Of a stretch of 64,000 nt of DNA, positions 49,706 through 63,217 are shown piece by piece; within the stretch, counting starts at the first letter, position 1, and every line of letters begins with the position of its first letter. The notes under the pieces were generated by a model. The model saw only the letters and a program-made list of their open reading frames with translations, made no database searches and had not been told where the DNA came from. The DNA is taken from NCBI RefSeq assembly GCF_963662255.1, contig NC_085047.1, forward strand, positions 108,060,181 to 108,124,180, written 5' to 3'. This stretch comes from Cinclus cinclus. Taxonomy: Eukaryota > Chordata > Aves > Passeriformes > Cinclidae. A program made the position numbers and the translations under genes.

Positions 49706-52700
49706 CAATATCCTTTATGTATTTATCTATTTTACATATTATTTTACCCTAATTGCAGTTAATACTTCAGAAAAGAAAGGGCTGAGACATGTTCTTCTTT
49801 AAGCAACTACCCACACCTGCAAGGATCTTCCCTCCTTTCCATCACAGCTTCGTTTCCATACGAGCCTTTTATTAAAGGGAACTATCTAATGCCTTCTGGA
49901 AATCCCAGCAAGCTGTATCAAATGGCAAAACCCAATTTGATATGAGCATGAATTCCCTTTACAAAGACTCTTCCCTGGTATGCTGTACTTACTGTGTTCC
50001 CCTGTTCACTGTTTGCTATGGTTTCTCCACATTTTGCATTTCTGCAAAGATCAAAACAGAAACACTAGAGACTTCCTATCCCCCTGCTCTGGGGCCAGTA
50101 TTTGAGTACAGCCCAATTCCTAGTCCAGTAAGTTTTTAATTCTTCCTGATAAGTACATGCTTATACATCAAACCACAACCTCATGAAAAGCATCACATAC
50201 AGAAATAAAATCCCTGAAAATGGATTTGCCATGAACTAATTTTTGTGATTTCTGTATTGCCACCCATTGTATGAAAACACTGAAGTAGAAGCGAGGTAAA
50301 CTCTTTCCTATGCTTGTAGCAGTTTTGGAAGGAACAGGAAATTCATTCAAACCCTGTAGTGTGCCATGTTGCCTTCCAGCATTTGTTTGTTCCATGTAGA
50401 CTTCTTGTCCTCCTTGGCCTATGGGGACACCTTGCAAATAAGCCATGCAGGTATTGCGTGAGCAAAATTTTTGGAAATGGATAATGATTTTGGATGTTCA
50501 AGTTTAGAGATCTCAGAAAGGCCTATACTTTTCAGATGGCAGGCGCTTAACTTCTTAAAGTCTTTAAGCCATCTTAAACTGACTTCTGAGACACTCAGCC
50601 TTACCATTTACTTTTCAAAATGTCAGCCTCTGTACTGCAGACAGCTTAATGCCACCAAAAAGAGCCTTTTTGCTTTCTAAAGCAGCTCAGATTAAAGTTA
50701 TGTAATATAGTAGAGAACCATGAGCACTTCGCAAAGCAAAAGGCTTTGTAATGTTTCAATATACTGTGAATTTTGTTTGCCATTGACAGAACTCTGCAGT
50801 TTCTTTCATTGTTTTCTTGTTTCATGCCTGAATCAATAGCATGACAAATCTCAAATTTTGTTTTAATAGTTTCCTGAAGGCTGAGTTTTTCTCAGTATTG
50901 TGCCTGATACAGTAGAAATAATCGTCATCTAGATATCAAAAACAGTTATTTTGCCTTATTATCAATCCATTAAAAATAGATAATTAAATGAAATCAGGTA
51001 CAAGTTGAGAGAATGTAATAATTTATCAGTGGATAGCAGGTTGAGAATCAGTCTGAATTTCAGATGCTATACCAGAACTCGGATTCTTTCTGGTAACAGA
51101 AATACAAAGAAGCAAGTACAGAGAGTACAAGAAAATGGATTTTTAAAGTCATTGTTTAAATTGTTAAAAAGTATAAGAAAAATCAAGAGAAATCAAAGGA
51201 ACTCAAGTCAAAAGCTGAACTGAAGTTATGTGAAACGTCAAGTAGACTTAACAGATTTATATAGGGGTTGGTTTTGTCAGACAAATGACTATGTTATCCT
51301 TCATTCCGATCCTTGAGACAGTCTGCATACCATCTTACACTTGAAATACTCCACTCATGAAGATAACTGCCCCGTGGACTAGATTCCATCAAATGTCATT
51401 CCTAAAGATGAAGGAATTAGAGGCAAAGTACCTGGAGAAATTCAACAACTGAATAACTCATGGGCCAAGAATGTATGACAGAAAGACCAAAGAGTTGTTT
51501 GGATTGAGAGAAAAAGCACAACAAAACTCTGGCTGCTGGGAAAACATCCTGAGAGAGCCAAGCATGGAGATCCTTTCCATGAGAACCTGGAAGTCCCACC
51601 CATGATGAGAGCTCATTTCCCATATTGCATGAGGGGGAAAGGGGAAAAGGATGCTAAGTCCACATCCAACCAACCACTACATACACTTAAGCTGAGATTC
51701 CCCAGGGCCCATCTAGGCTTAAAGGCTGAACAAAAGCACATTCCTGGCAAGCAGCTTGCACCTTGAAAGCAACACTCCTTTGTAATCAAGACGCAGCCCT
51801 CCTTTTAATCCTTCAGCCTATTAAATTCAATTATTGTTGTATGCTGCACTCTTAAATAGAAGGAACACATACAATCTGTTTTTATAGGAAATCATGTTAC
51901 AAGATATGGTATTAATTATCTGTTCCAAAATGAAATAAGAAATGTAATCAAAAATTATACACAGATCTGAAAAATAACTAATTACAGTAAAACCTTTTGC
52001 TAGAAGTCTCAGTCAGGGAAAATGGATATTTATCATAAGTATACTCCTGGCAGGTTGTTCAGAGAGAAGACATTCACAAAAGAAACTGTGAAATAATTAA
52101 TACACAAAGGACCTTTTTGATGATCCATAAATAGACTTTACTTCAATGAGATGTTGCATCCAGATTTAGCAGTGGGATACCAGACCAATTTAACACAATC
52201 AGCAAAATCTTAGACCAGATACTAAATTACTGTTGCTTTTAATGAGAGTAGACAATACCTATGCATGTACCCTTACTGTGCAGGATATAGGATACACTAT
52301 TCCAACACAGCAATATTTTTTTTTATGGTCTCGCAAATACAATCAAAAGACAATTTCATCTGTGTTATTAGATAGGAACAGTTTCCTGCAGTTGATACAA
52401 ATGGCCATCCACATTTAACTCATGGCTCCAAGCAGTCATTGGCAAATAACTAAATGGAAAGGAAGATTTTCTCTTTATCATCATTAAAGATATAGAATTC
52501 CCTCCAATAAGTGATTCTTGCTATTCTCACCATTTTCAAGATATACACCTCCAAGACAGCACACTATTGGCTTCATCAGCACAATTAAACCTTGTATATT
52601 GGTTTTGTAATTCTCTCAACCCTGTGTCTCTCTGGGTTGCATTCATCCTGATCAATACATGGTTCTCTGGTGTAACTCTTGTTTCTCTGTCTGTGCTTCC

Positions 52701-53676
52701 AAGGTCTCTGCTGTGACTGTTCAGATTGTAACACATTCTTGCCCTACAGACCAGCAGTGGTTTCCTGCAACCATATGCACAGAAAACATACACTTTCTCA
52801 GCTTCTGCTATCAGTATCTAATTACAGAAAAGCTATTAAAAGCAGTTTGAGTTTCTCTCTTTCTGGTTTTAAGGGGAGATATTACTTCTAGGGTATAACA
52901 AGCAAGACTAGGGCCACTCATCCCTGCTGCCTGCTCTATAGGACCACTTAAGGCATAAAAAAACCTTCTTAAACAGGGCACATGATGATTACCCAAGTCC
53001 ATAAGGCTAGAAAAGGGCACTTCTATCCCTAATGGCTGCATAATTCCAGTGCAATAATAAAGAACATTCAAATAGAGGTCATACTTCCATTCTCACTGAG
53101 TTGCTCTGGGACATGGAAATGAAAAAAGAGGCAGAAGCAGTTACTTGTGTCTTCTTTAACTGGTGAAAATAAACCACAATGTCCAAATTCTAGGCCCCAA
53201 AACTCTGCTCCTGTCTTCCATTTTCTACCTGTGCCATCTATGCACTCCAACTTTTGCTCCTCCCCAGATCACAGATATCTCCAGAGCACTGCCAAGGGGA
53301 ACTCCTTCTAGGGCTGGGACCACAGGCTGAGGGGGCTGCAAGAAAATACTGGGTCAGCAGAAGTGGTTTTGTTCCTCTTAAATTTACTTCCTATTCTAAA
53401 TTATGTGCATCCTCACCATAAAGGTTTGCTTACAATTTTCTTTTTGCACGGTACCACTTTCTGATCTCTTATGATATTACTGGCAGTAGGAAACCAAAAG
53501 GAACCTTGGGTAATTCCACTAGTAACTAACAGTGTATTTATCTGATGACTGATGTGAATAAAATGCCAAATGGGGGCAGAAGTAAATCAGTATTTCCACA
53601 TGTGCCAAGCAATTTGCTGCATAATTATTCAAACAGTCATGACAATACTACTGTGTGGGTTATGTCCTCCCTGATT

Positions 53677-53692
53677 AAAAAAAAAAAAAAAA
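53677..53692. repeat. A16 homopolymer
   Basis: Sixteen uninterrupted A on the plus strand, read as poly-K in one frame and as poly-F on the minus strand. Confidence 0.9.
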
Positions 53693-56610
53693 GAAAATCA
53701 ACCCTAATGTCAGACTTTATGAGTAAAATCTCACCTAAGTCTTGTTGGAGACCCCAAATGCAGCATATTGTATCTTCAGAGGTTTTATCTTTTTCCTCCC
53801 CTGAGAACCCAGCACAAGCAGTGTTGATGGTCAAATGAGGGACCATGTAAGTGGAGATAACACCCCAAGAATGCACCTCAGAGAACTGCTGAGTACATGA
53901 CAGAACCAGCTAAGCATTTACCACAAGGCAGCACAGACACTTGCTGCCTATTCCTCCTCCATCCTAGGTTATTTTCTTCAGTGCCACTCATTTGTCTTTT
54001 TTTTTTTCCCCTTGAAAAGAAGCATATTAAATGAAGGTGTATTGTCTGAAAAAATAACCAAAACATTAAAGTGACCTGACAACTTTTTGTCTTTTGCTTG
54101 ACAGCCAGAATATTAAAACAACTGTTTTGGGGCTGTATCACTTTGTACATCCTTCTGTGCTAAAGAAACAGGTTTATTGAGGCAGTTCAAACTTTACTTT
54201 TGTTAAGCCAAGTAACTCATTAAAAAAATAATCTAATGTCTGCAGTAAAATAAAACAGATAATGGCTACATATTTCTAGTTATGTCCAGTTCTCAAAATC
54301 ACAGTGTTCTCTTGTCAGATTCTGTCAGTTGTTCTGATCCACAACAGACTCACATTTTTTATTCTTAAATGGAAACAAATCAAGCAATTACACATGACAA
54401 AGCACTTATAGGTCAGTTTACAGCATAGATGTTCCCTGTAATGTGTATTTTAGTTTTAAATGAGGAATGTAAAAAGGGAAGAGGATACTTCAGATTTTCC
54501 TGATTATCCCATTCATTTTCTTTGTACTTGAGTTCCAAATTAGGCAGCTGTACATGTCTCTAATTATAACAATAAACCTAATCTCCAAACATAAACCATT
54601 CAGAAAGTATTTTTATATCCTCTAAAGAAGCTTTCTTAGACATTTTGTATTTTTTGAACCATGAATTAAACATCAAAGTAAAAAGAGTTAATAAAATCAA
54701 TTTATGCAGTCTTCTTTATGCTTCAATTATTAATGTGAACCTAGTCATATCACAATTTTTTTTTTTCTTCTCATTATATGTTATGATTCTACTTACCACT
54801 TATGACACAGCTCCCTTTTGGAATGTATTTTGGTTTTTTGTTTTTATTTTTCTGTTTACATGTTACATAAGGACTTCCTGAAACTACAGCTAGGATAAAA
54901 GCCTATGAAATCTTTAGTTTTCTTTTCCATCTTTCCTTTCCTCTATAATTCCAACAAGTAACAAATTATAGTGACCATGAAATCAAGATGTTAAAAATAA
55001 TTGGCCTCTGCAGTACCTTTAAGTAAATATACACACATGTGCATACAAATTTTAAACACATATCATGTACTTGCAGATAAATCATAGGCTTTCTATACTG
55101 TACTCACAGAAGAGATGTTTCAGCAGATAATATTTTTATAGCTGCTCTTGCATAATAATAACTATGACAAATATAATGCTTCACTCAGTTATTATTATTT
55201 GTTGCACAGTCAAACACTGTTGCAGTCAAAAACTATTCTTGAGAAATGATAGAAATACCCATCAAAATCCATGCTCTGGTATTTCCCTTGCCCTCCTGTT
55301 GGTTTTATTAATTAATCTTTTCTAGCATGCATCTGCAGGAAAAAAACCAGATACAATCAAAGTAATGATTTGATCTGTATCTAAACCAGACATAATTCAG
55401 ACAACCAGTCACTGCAAGAATTAATGAGATGTTACATTTTGTTTGCAGAATGAAAATCAAATGTTATCTGTGATATCCTTGATCTAGACAAATATTCACC
55501 ACCACTTTTTAATCCAATAAAATGAAGCAAATCCTGAAAACCAGGTTTAGACATTTGTTCTGATGAATGTCCTTAATTGTTCCTTACAAATTTCCTGTTA
55601 CTGCCTAGCTACATTTTCTATATATATTTTTTTTTAACATGCTTTCTGTTCACTTCTGGTTTCTGCTGAATTCAGTTGAGAAAGCATTATATGGGAAGCC
55701 TTAGAGAACCTTCAGGTTGAATCCCATGTGTTCAGCTGGGATTCTGCCAACTCCAGCAGAGTCAAGGTACCACCTTTACCATCTCCATGTGGCTTCCTTA
55801 TCACCATAATTTCCCTAAGCAAAATACAGGCACCTGAGACACCCTTCACTTTGTTTCTTGGGGAGGTGAATACTGCCCAGGCAGTCTAAATAAAGAAAAA
55901 AAAATAAAAAAGGAAGTTATTTCAACAGTTGTATACCACTGTGTTGCTCTACTCTTTTAGCTTATAAAAGAATCAACTCAAGATTTTATTCTCTAAGATA
56001 ATTGAGCTGAAGGGCTTTTTGTCAATGGTTTTATTTTGTGCTCAAGTTCCCAGAGTTAAGAGCTGTCCTGATACTTAGTGAGAGAGGATACTGCTCTGAA
56101 ATAAATAAGCAATTATTTGTAGATCCATTTATATTATTTTGTTACTATGAAATAGTCTTTTTATCTTTTATTTTTTAAATCCATCAAGATCCCATTTACA
56201 CAAGAGTTTTTATTATGCTGTTACTTAAGAACAAAAAAAGAATTCATCTTTTCCATCCCTTCTCTCTTCAACCCAAAAACACACAGCCTTCTTCTGCAGC
56301 AAACTTCAAGTATTTATGGACGAGATGGACCCCACCTTTGTCCAAAGGCAGAAGAATAACCTCTCCCCAGGACTTGGAGCCGAGGTGCTGGTCCCACCAT
56401 CTGAATGTGGTGTGTACCAAGGAGCACCACAGGGCTCACAAACCTTCTGCTATCTGCAAGTACCGGGGTGGGGGGAAATGTGACAAAGTAAAAAGTGACA
56501 GAATATCCTGCAGAGGCCAATTTTCCAGCAGAAATAATCTCTAATTTTATGCACCAAAATTCTAATAAATGCTTTGCAGTATTTTAATATTACTCTGTAA
56601 CTTGTATGAG

Positions 56611-56700
56611 GTTTGGGGGGGGCTTTTTTTGGTTTTTGGGGGAGTATTCTTTGTTTTATTTTTAGTTTGTTTTGTTGTTTGTTTTTTTGCTTTTTTTTTC
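56611..56700. repeat. T/G low-complexity tract with G8 run
   Basis: Starts with gtttgggggggg and continues as T-runs separated by single or paired G. It is the plus-strand counterpart of the A/C tracts, in the opposite orientation. Confidence 0.85.
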
Positions 56701-59299
56701 TGAAAAAAATAGCTATTAGGTGTGACTGTATCTTGCACAGCCCATGTGTAGGATTATTATGTCAGACCAATCTCTGTCTACACCTTACCAATGCCATTAT
56801 ACTTTTTCAGGAAATGTTATCTATTCAACAGCTTGCTCCAGTTACCATAATGCATTTATCATTCAATTAAAAAATGGGGCATTATTAGATTATAAGATAC
56901 ATGGTTCATTTCCTAGTGTGCATAAAACAATACCTTATGTGTATGTAATTCTTGCTAATTATAGCATTTGCCTGCCTCCATATTTCAGACTTAATAATTA
57001 CTACTTTGAATATTCCACATCTTGGCTTGTCCCATACCCATTTCAAATGTCTCTTTAATGGCTGCCCAAAAGTAGTTTTTGTACTTAATAGCAATGCAGG
57101 ATATATAGCTGATGTCAGTGTATTTGTCTGCCACATAGCTTTGGCAGCAGGATACCCTTGCAGCACTCATCCTCCTCGCCCTGTGATATTTCTTAGCCCT
57201 TCTTACTTCCATCCAAGTTTACAAGTTTTACTTTCAAGGTTAATGACTCTCTCCTGTGCAGTCAATTTTACACCAGGCATTTGTTTGTATTTCAAACAGT
57301 GGTTCCTGTGCACTTACATTACCTAGCATCTTCATGGACACGCTACATCAACTTTTCTTGATTTTGCTTAGATATAGTTTGGGGACAGCATTCAAGCTCA
57401 CACCAGCTTGTTTCAGCAGCAGCACCTCTGAATGCAACATTTCCATTCCCTTCTCAAATATATCCTCTAAGACCATAAAGCATCAGCTCAAATATGTAAA
57501 TAAATGCCATTGGAATAATATAAAGAATAATTTGAATAGTCTCATTAGCAAGCAAAGTAAAATATTAAAAAGAAAAAAATCACCAACACTATATTTGGCT
57601 ATTTATTGACCTTTTTTTTTTGTGCTAACATAGAAAAATACCTAAAGCAACATACAATTACACTTGAAAATAATTCAGTTTGAATTTCCAGAACCTGGGA
57701 TTTCAGCACTCATGTTGTCTGCTGACATCATCACAGAAGAACAGAGACCAGCTTTTCTCACAACAACTCTTACAAAAGGGATTCCCTTTCCTGAAAATTC
57801 CAGCAAGAATCATGTACCCTGCCTTTGTTGGATGTGGGGTTAGGTTTTGGTTTACTGTAGGCAGGCCTAAAAGTATTGCTTGTTTTCCCTCATTTATTTA
57901 CAGTGGCTCATTAACAAGATTTTTAAAGAACAAAACCAAATTACTGGCATATATAGGTCATGTGGTTTATAAAGTAACATCAATTAAACATGTTAAAATT
58001 ATATTCTCTCATTTGCAAGAGAAAATGAATCAATATTAGCTGTGCTTTTTGTTTTCTAGATGAAAACTGTAGGATTTTACCTTGAATAATGCATGACTGC
58101 TTAGATTAAAACAAAGGAAAGTGCAGACATGCTTTTTTGGTGTTCTATTATCCATTTGGTGTTTTGTAAGGAAATGGAATTGCACTTCACCCATCAAAAG
58201 CTGAAATTAAGTATAAAACCACATATATCTAAAATGTTGCTGCATTTAAGCAATTTTCAAAGAAGACAGCATCATGGATATTTATGTTACTGTACAATTA
58301 GTTACAGGACTTGTACCGTATTTTATATATTAAGAAAGACTTTTCCAAGAACTTGATCTCTTAATATTGACACTTTTTTCCTTCCTGCTTCATATAAAGT
58401 TTGGCTTTCAGAACTTTTGATTCATCCTGAAGTAGTGGAAATTATTATAATGGAAACTATTTTCTGATACAGAAGTGTATTTTGGGGCATTCACACATGG
58501 TCTGTAGCTCTGATGAATACTTGCACATTGGGAAAGTGAAGAGTTGAAAAAGAGTTTTGTGAATCATCACACATTAAACATTTTCAGCATGATTGCATCC
58601 AACTGTCAGTCATGGGACAGGCAAAACTCTAAGACCCAGGAGCAGAAGGTCCTATAAAATGCTGAAGGATTCGTAAGTCACCTGTATTTTCAAGGACAGG
58701 TCTCTTGGAAAAGCATTAATTGACGTGAAAAAACACATAGAAATTATGCACACGAGTAAATACTGAAAATGGTACAATGGTGGATAATTGCAACAACCTG
58801 TTAAATGAAAGGTCCTGCATGTAAAGAAGCTCTAAGCAGCTTCTGTTTCTTTGTTCTCAGAGTTTTTCATTGTTTATTGCTGAAAGCTTGTGTCATGTAT
58901 AGCAGTTTCCTGTTTATGGTGCCCTAGATAATTGACTGAATTTCAACAGAGAATCTTATATCCATCAATTTTTGAGACATGTCATGTCACTCCTCATAAA
59001 TGAGTGAAAATAATATTTTTCACATATCCATGGGCACTTAGAAGTTTGCTTCTCCACATTAGGAAATGCTATGAGAAAAGGTGTCATCAACCATCCACCA
59101 CCCCATGGAAAAAAATTTATTTTAAAAATATACTTCAAGTAAAGTGCACTTTTAGAAAAAGTGTCCAAATATTAAATATAAGATTTTTAATAAAATCCAA
59201 ATTAAGCATGGCTTGAATCATTTGTACCACAGATTTCAGCATCCTCTGGCATATCTACGGCAACTCTGAAACCTACTTACATAAACAGAAATTACTTCA

Positions 59300-59850
59300 T
59301 GACAGGCAATAAATGTTTTAGTTGTGCTCAAGAGCTTTGGTTCATCCAGCTTTTCCAACAAATCAAGCCAAGCCCATCGAAGGACCACAGTCTAGCCTTG
59401 GGTACCCTTCACAGTGACATTCACAACTTGCTCTCCCTGCTGTGGGACAAAAAGGACGGCCAAAGCTGCTGCCACCAGAAAAGCTCCTGAAGGGCCACTG
59501 AAACATTCTGGGCTCTCCCCAAGTGTTTATTTCCGTTGATCCGGAAGGAGCCGGACAAATCCCACCCCACTCTGTTGTATGGCACCTGTGTTTTTTGGGA
59601 GGGACAAAGGACCATCCGGCCACCTCCACCTGCAGGGTGGCACCACAAGACTCACAGAGGACACCACCAGGGCCAGCCTGGACTTTGGCCTGGGCTCCAT
59701 CACCATGACAGTGAGTCGCAGCAGCAGCACGTGCACTCTCTGGCCAAATCTGGATTGAATGGCTGTCTCTGCTCCAGGAAGCTCTGCAAACCCACAGAAC
59801 CCAGCACAGATGAGATACAGCAGGTGATTATATTCTCTATTTCCTGAGGA
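59300..59850. other. GC-rich block of unknown origin (possible decayed retrocopy or repeat)
   Basis: About 500 bases are clearly richer in G and C than the surroundings, with seven overlapping open frames of 60 to 103 codons on both strands. The minus frames 59363-59629 and 59421-59648 and the plus frame 59536-59847 are the longest. None shows a domain I recognise, and no poly-A or poly-T tail or CR1/LTR text is present at the borders. It could be an exon of an unannotated transcript, a decayed processed pseudogene or an unknown repeat. Confidence 0.35.
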
Positions 59851-61130
59851 GACATTTACAGGTACACAGTGAATGTTACGTGTTCCAGACTGCTCCTTCT
59901 TTTTGTTTCATTCTGAAGACATTTAAGTCTCTCAAAGCTTCATTTACATTACTGAATTGCAGATTCAAGTTATCTTACTGGATTCAGTGAGTTATCCACA
60001 GCCTGACACATGCCTACCTATCCCAAAACGAGATGTGCATTAAATCATGCCCTTTGCAAGACATATTTTATACCTCCATGTAATTTGTACAACTTATTAT
60101 CAGCCTTACTGTCAGAGACAACACAAAAACTGTTCAACTGAGAAAATAATTCATTTTCCCTTGATTCTGAGAAGGAGGAATACCAAGAATATGAAAAAGG
60201 TGATAAGCATGTGTTACTGATTTTAAATATTCAATAAATTTATACAAGGACTTTGAAATGTCATGGACATCAGGCTGTGAAATTATTATTTTGATACTAT
60301 ATACAGTAAAATATAAATGTGCATTAGTGCCGGGCCATATGACATTTCCCAAGCAATTTCTTCCCCATTTTCTATGTCAACTGGGTAACGTTTTGCTAAA
60401 TATCACTTACAGATTTTGTTTATTTTGTGCATTTTTAAATGAGAAAGCTATTAGCTTTATTTCTCCAAGTCCATAATGCTCAAACATACTAAACATTTTG
60501 ATTAAATACGTGCTTTCCTAAATTAAAAGAATTCTTAGAGAACAACTTCATATGTATTTTCTAAATTGTGTCTAAAAGTTTTCAGTTGCTAATAAAAAAG
60601 AATATACAAGTAGAAGGTCATTTTTGAACACATACTGGACAATACTGAAAAATACTTCCACTCATTACAGTGATTGTATATCAGAATATGTAAAAATGAA
60701 CAAAAAAGGTTGAAAAAGGAACAGAATGTTCTGATTTCACTTTCAGTGTAAGGTGGAGCAGTGGCACAGGCAGACTGAATCAACAGTCCTTTAAATGGAC
60801 ATGGCACAGCAGAAATACAAACAGTGCTACATCTGCACACCCCAGTGAAGACCATTTAATATCTATCCCCTCAGCAAAGCTCCCTTGGCCCAGGGGCTGT
60901 CCTGGGAGGCTGTGGGGTCCCAGGAGGCAACACCTACCATGGTACCCAGCCCTGCACTGCCACTGACATCCCCCGCTCAGGGCCCAACCTACACAGCCCA
61001 CTGTCCCCTTAGGTGACACTTAGATGGGACCATGGATCGATTTGAGCTTCTTGGTCCCTGTTATATCTTTGTTCTTCAATCTGCAGCTTCTGGCTCCCAG
61101 GCTGGTGTGATTTTTCAGTCCCATGATTTT
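59851..61130. other. Unique-looking DNA, no gene
   Basis: AT-rich to about 60730, then a short GC-richer piece (60870-61010) immediately before the CR1 3' end. No recognisable content. Confidence 0.5.
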
Positions 61131-61965
61131 CATAGAATCACAGAATGGGTCAAGTTACAAGGGATCTTGATGGGTCATTCATGATGGGTTCAACCTCCCT
61201 GCTCAGGTGGGGTCATCCCAGAGCACAAGGCACAGGACTGTGCCCAGATAGTTCTTAGATATCTCCACTGAGGGAGGCTCCCTCTAGGACAGTCTGTTCA
61301 GTGCTCAATCTCTGCACAGGGAGGAAATTCTTCCTCATGTTCAGGTGGAACTTTCTGGCCATCAGTTCCTGCCCGTTCCTCCTGTCCCATTGATGGGAGC
61401 AGGGAGCAGAGCCTGCTCCATCCTCTGACCCCTCCCTGCAGACACTGACAGACAGGGATGAGGGCCCCTCTCAGCCCTCTCTTCTCCAGGCTGAACAGCC
61501 CCAGCTCCCTCAGCCTTTCCTCACTGAGATGCTCCAGTCCCTCCATCATCTTTGTCACCCTCCACTGGTCCTGCCCCAGCAGCTCCGTGTGTCTCCTGTC
61601 CTGAGGAGCCCAGAACTGGACACAGAACTCCAGATTTGGCCTTATCAGAGCTGAATGGAGGCACAGGATCACCTCCCTCTGCCTGCTGGCAATGTTCTTC
61701 CTAATGCACCCCAGGACCCCATGGCCCTCCTGGCCACAAATGGCACTGCTGGGAATCTTGGTACCCCCCAGACCACCAGGTCCTTCTGCCCAGACCTACT
61801 CTCCAGCAGCCTATTCTGGTGCATGGGGCTGTTCTTCCTCAGCTGCAGAACCCCAGAGCACTTGCCTTTGATGAGTTTCAGACAGTTCTTCTCTGCCCAC
61901 ATTTCCAACCCACCAAGGTCCTTCTGAAGAGCTGCACAGCTCTGCTGTATCAGCCACTCTTCCCA
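61131..61965 (-). mobile_element. CR1 LINE 3' fragment, best preserved in the window
   Basis: The plus strand begins with 'catagaatcacagaatgggt', the antisense of the CR1 3' terminus. It then passes through the antisense 3' UTR, the end of ORF2 (see 61298-61672) and further antisense CR1 text: 'cccagaactggacacagaac' (61609), 'aatgcaccccaggaccccat' (61702), 'gcacttgcctttgatgag' (61858) and 'gaagagctgcacagctctgc' (61925). Recognition fades near 61965, giving a 5'-truncated copy of about 835 bases. Its 5' end faces the 62.75 kb CR1, which lies in the opposite orientation. Confidence 0.93.
61298..61672 (-). pseudogene. CR1 ORF2 C-terminal fragment (reverse-transcriptase polyprotein end)
   Basis: This 124-codon open frame is the C-terminal part of CR1 ORF2, the endonuclease/reverse-transcriptase protein that copies the LINE into new sites. 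Family landmarks are visible in order: HSALIRPNLEFCVQFWAPQ (about residues 6-24), LEHLSEERLRELG (about 46-58) and LFSLEKRGLRG (about 59-69). The segment lies downstream of the catalytic palm (the YADD-type motif is absent), so it cannot be active. Past residue 69 the frame departs from the family pattern and ends in unrelated residues, suggesting a frameshift near the end. The first Met is internal to the domain and is not a true start. It is a dead fragment of the surrounding LINE. Confidence 0.85.
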
Positions 61966-62079
61966 CCTTTATGTTCTTTTGCATTCTTTCATCATGCTTT
62001 AGCTCCTGTAAGGCATTTCCTCAACACCTTGCTCTCCTATTTATGGATTTAATTAAGTTATAAAGGGAAAAAGAATCTT

Positions 62080-62460
62080 AGACTATGATAAGCTATTTAC
62101 CAATAGAATATGTGTGCTTTTATTGTGCAGTTATGTAATTTATTATGGAAGTGATTAATATATTCAATATGCATTTCCTCCTAACGAGTGCTTCGTAATT
62201 GATTCATAACACTATCACAGTGTTTTCCTGCAAAATGCACGAGAAACAGTGGGGAAATTGACTATTGTAACTGAGCTCTCTAACATGTAATCAGTTGGAA
62301 CTGCTTTGCCTTCCACTTAGGCAATAAGCAAACACTATATTGTGTAATAAGTCATGCCTGCTGTGTTGCTAGGCACTATACTAATGACTAGGCTTAACAT
62401 ATGTGTAAATTATTACACCCTTACTCAGATCCTGTGGTGCCTCATTGCAATTTCTCATTT
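62080..62460. promoter_or_regulatory. Candidate conserved non-coding island between two CR1 copies
   Basis: Complex repeat-free sequence with several motif matches: homeodomain TAATTGATT (62196-62204), palindromic ATGCAT (62169-62174), forkhead GCAAACA (62328-62334) and an RFX-type half-site GTTGCTAGG (62365-62373). It lies between two divergent CR1 fragments (61131-61965 minus, 62748-62919 plus) but is itself free of transposon text. This is typical of enhancer-like conserved DNA, but the evidence is texture and short motifs only. Confidence 0.32.
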
Positions 62461-62747
62461 TTAAGTACAAGTGGAGAAAATACAAATTAAAGGAATTTTT
62501 TTACACAAAAACATGGCCTTTGGTTTAGAAAACCAAACAATATAAACCATCAAAAAGAACCCCAAACCTAAAGTGCTACCACTTTTTTATAATTTATATA
62601 AAATACATAGAATTCAACAGAATAATAATTCAAGTACCTACTGGCAGGATTTAATAATAGCTGTCAGGTTGTGACTCCACTGTCTAGACACAACTAATAC
62701 ATACAAACCTTTATAATCACTACCCCAACACATTGTGAATAATTTCT

Positions 62748-62919
62748 ACCTGGAAAGGGTGATCAGAGGCATTGGAACAGGTGCCCAGGGAAGTGGGGGA
62801 ATTAGTGCTCAAATGTGGCTCTTGGGTTTATTGTTTAGTGGCATGCATGGTGGTGGCTGGGTTAACGACTGGACTCAATTTTGGAGGTCTTTTCCAATCT
62901 TAATGACTTTATAATTCAA
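62748..62919 (+). mobile_element. CR1 LINE 3'-end fragment
   Basis: Sense-strand CR1 3' end: 'attggaacaggtgcccaggg' (62772), 'gaagtgggggaattag' (62790), 'atgtggctcttgggtttatt' in place of the usual 'atgtggcacttgg' (62814), 'ggtggtggctgggttaacga' (62849), 'ctggactcaattttggaggt' (62870), 'cttttccaatcttaatgact' (62889) and the decayed tail 'ttataattc'. About 170 bases, heavily 5'-truncated. It belongs to a different CR1 subfamily from the 41.3 kb copy, judging by the 'ggaggtcttttccaa' ending. Confidence 0.88.
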
Positions 62920-63182
62920 CACTGTCAGCCAAGACACAATCCTAGACAAAGCAAAATTAACCTCCAGTGATATCCCATCCTTAAGGGGAAGGGAACACTC
63001 AAGATTCATAAATGCTCTTGGTTAAAAAATAACAAAAGTGAGAGGATCCACAAAAACTCACAAAATTTTAGTAGTAAATTACACAGTTGGCATGGAAATT
63101 GGTATGCTAGTCCTTGACTAAATATATAAGGGTATGGCAGCAGGTTTTGGATAAAGGGGTAATATGAAAAGAGAATGAAAAT

Positions 63183-63217
63183 AAAGAAAGAAAAAAAGGA
63201 AGAAAGAGAGAAAAAGA
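63183..63217. repeat. Purine-only tract, 35 nt
   Basis: Plus strand A and G only from 63183 to 63217 (GAAA and GAGA units), inside a wider purine-rich stretch from about 63160. Confidence 0.85.

Larger units (their letters stand above)
49701..59230. other. AT-rich unique-looking DNA, no gene
   Basis: About 9.5 kb with no recognisable transposon or coding content. It includes an A16 run (53677-53692) and a T/G-rich tract (56611-56700) with a G8 run. The longest open frames are 124 codons (56952-57326), 119 (57680-58039) and 117 (57256-57609), all plus strand and without motif. Complex, possibly regulatory texture occurs near 51770-51850 and 55110-55230. Confidence 0.45.

Noticed and set aside
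61669..61927. Open frames on both strands beside the CR1 ORF2 fragment (61655-61927 plus, 61669-61908 minus)
   Set aside because: They lie inside the antisense CR1 copy and do not follow the ORF2 reading frame.
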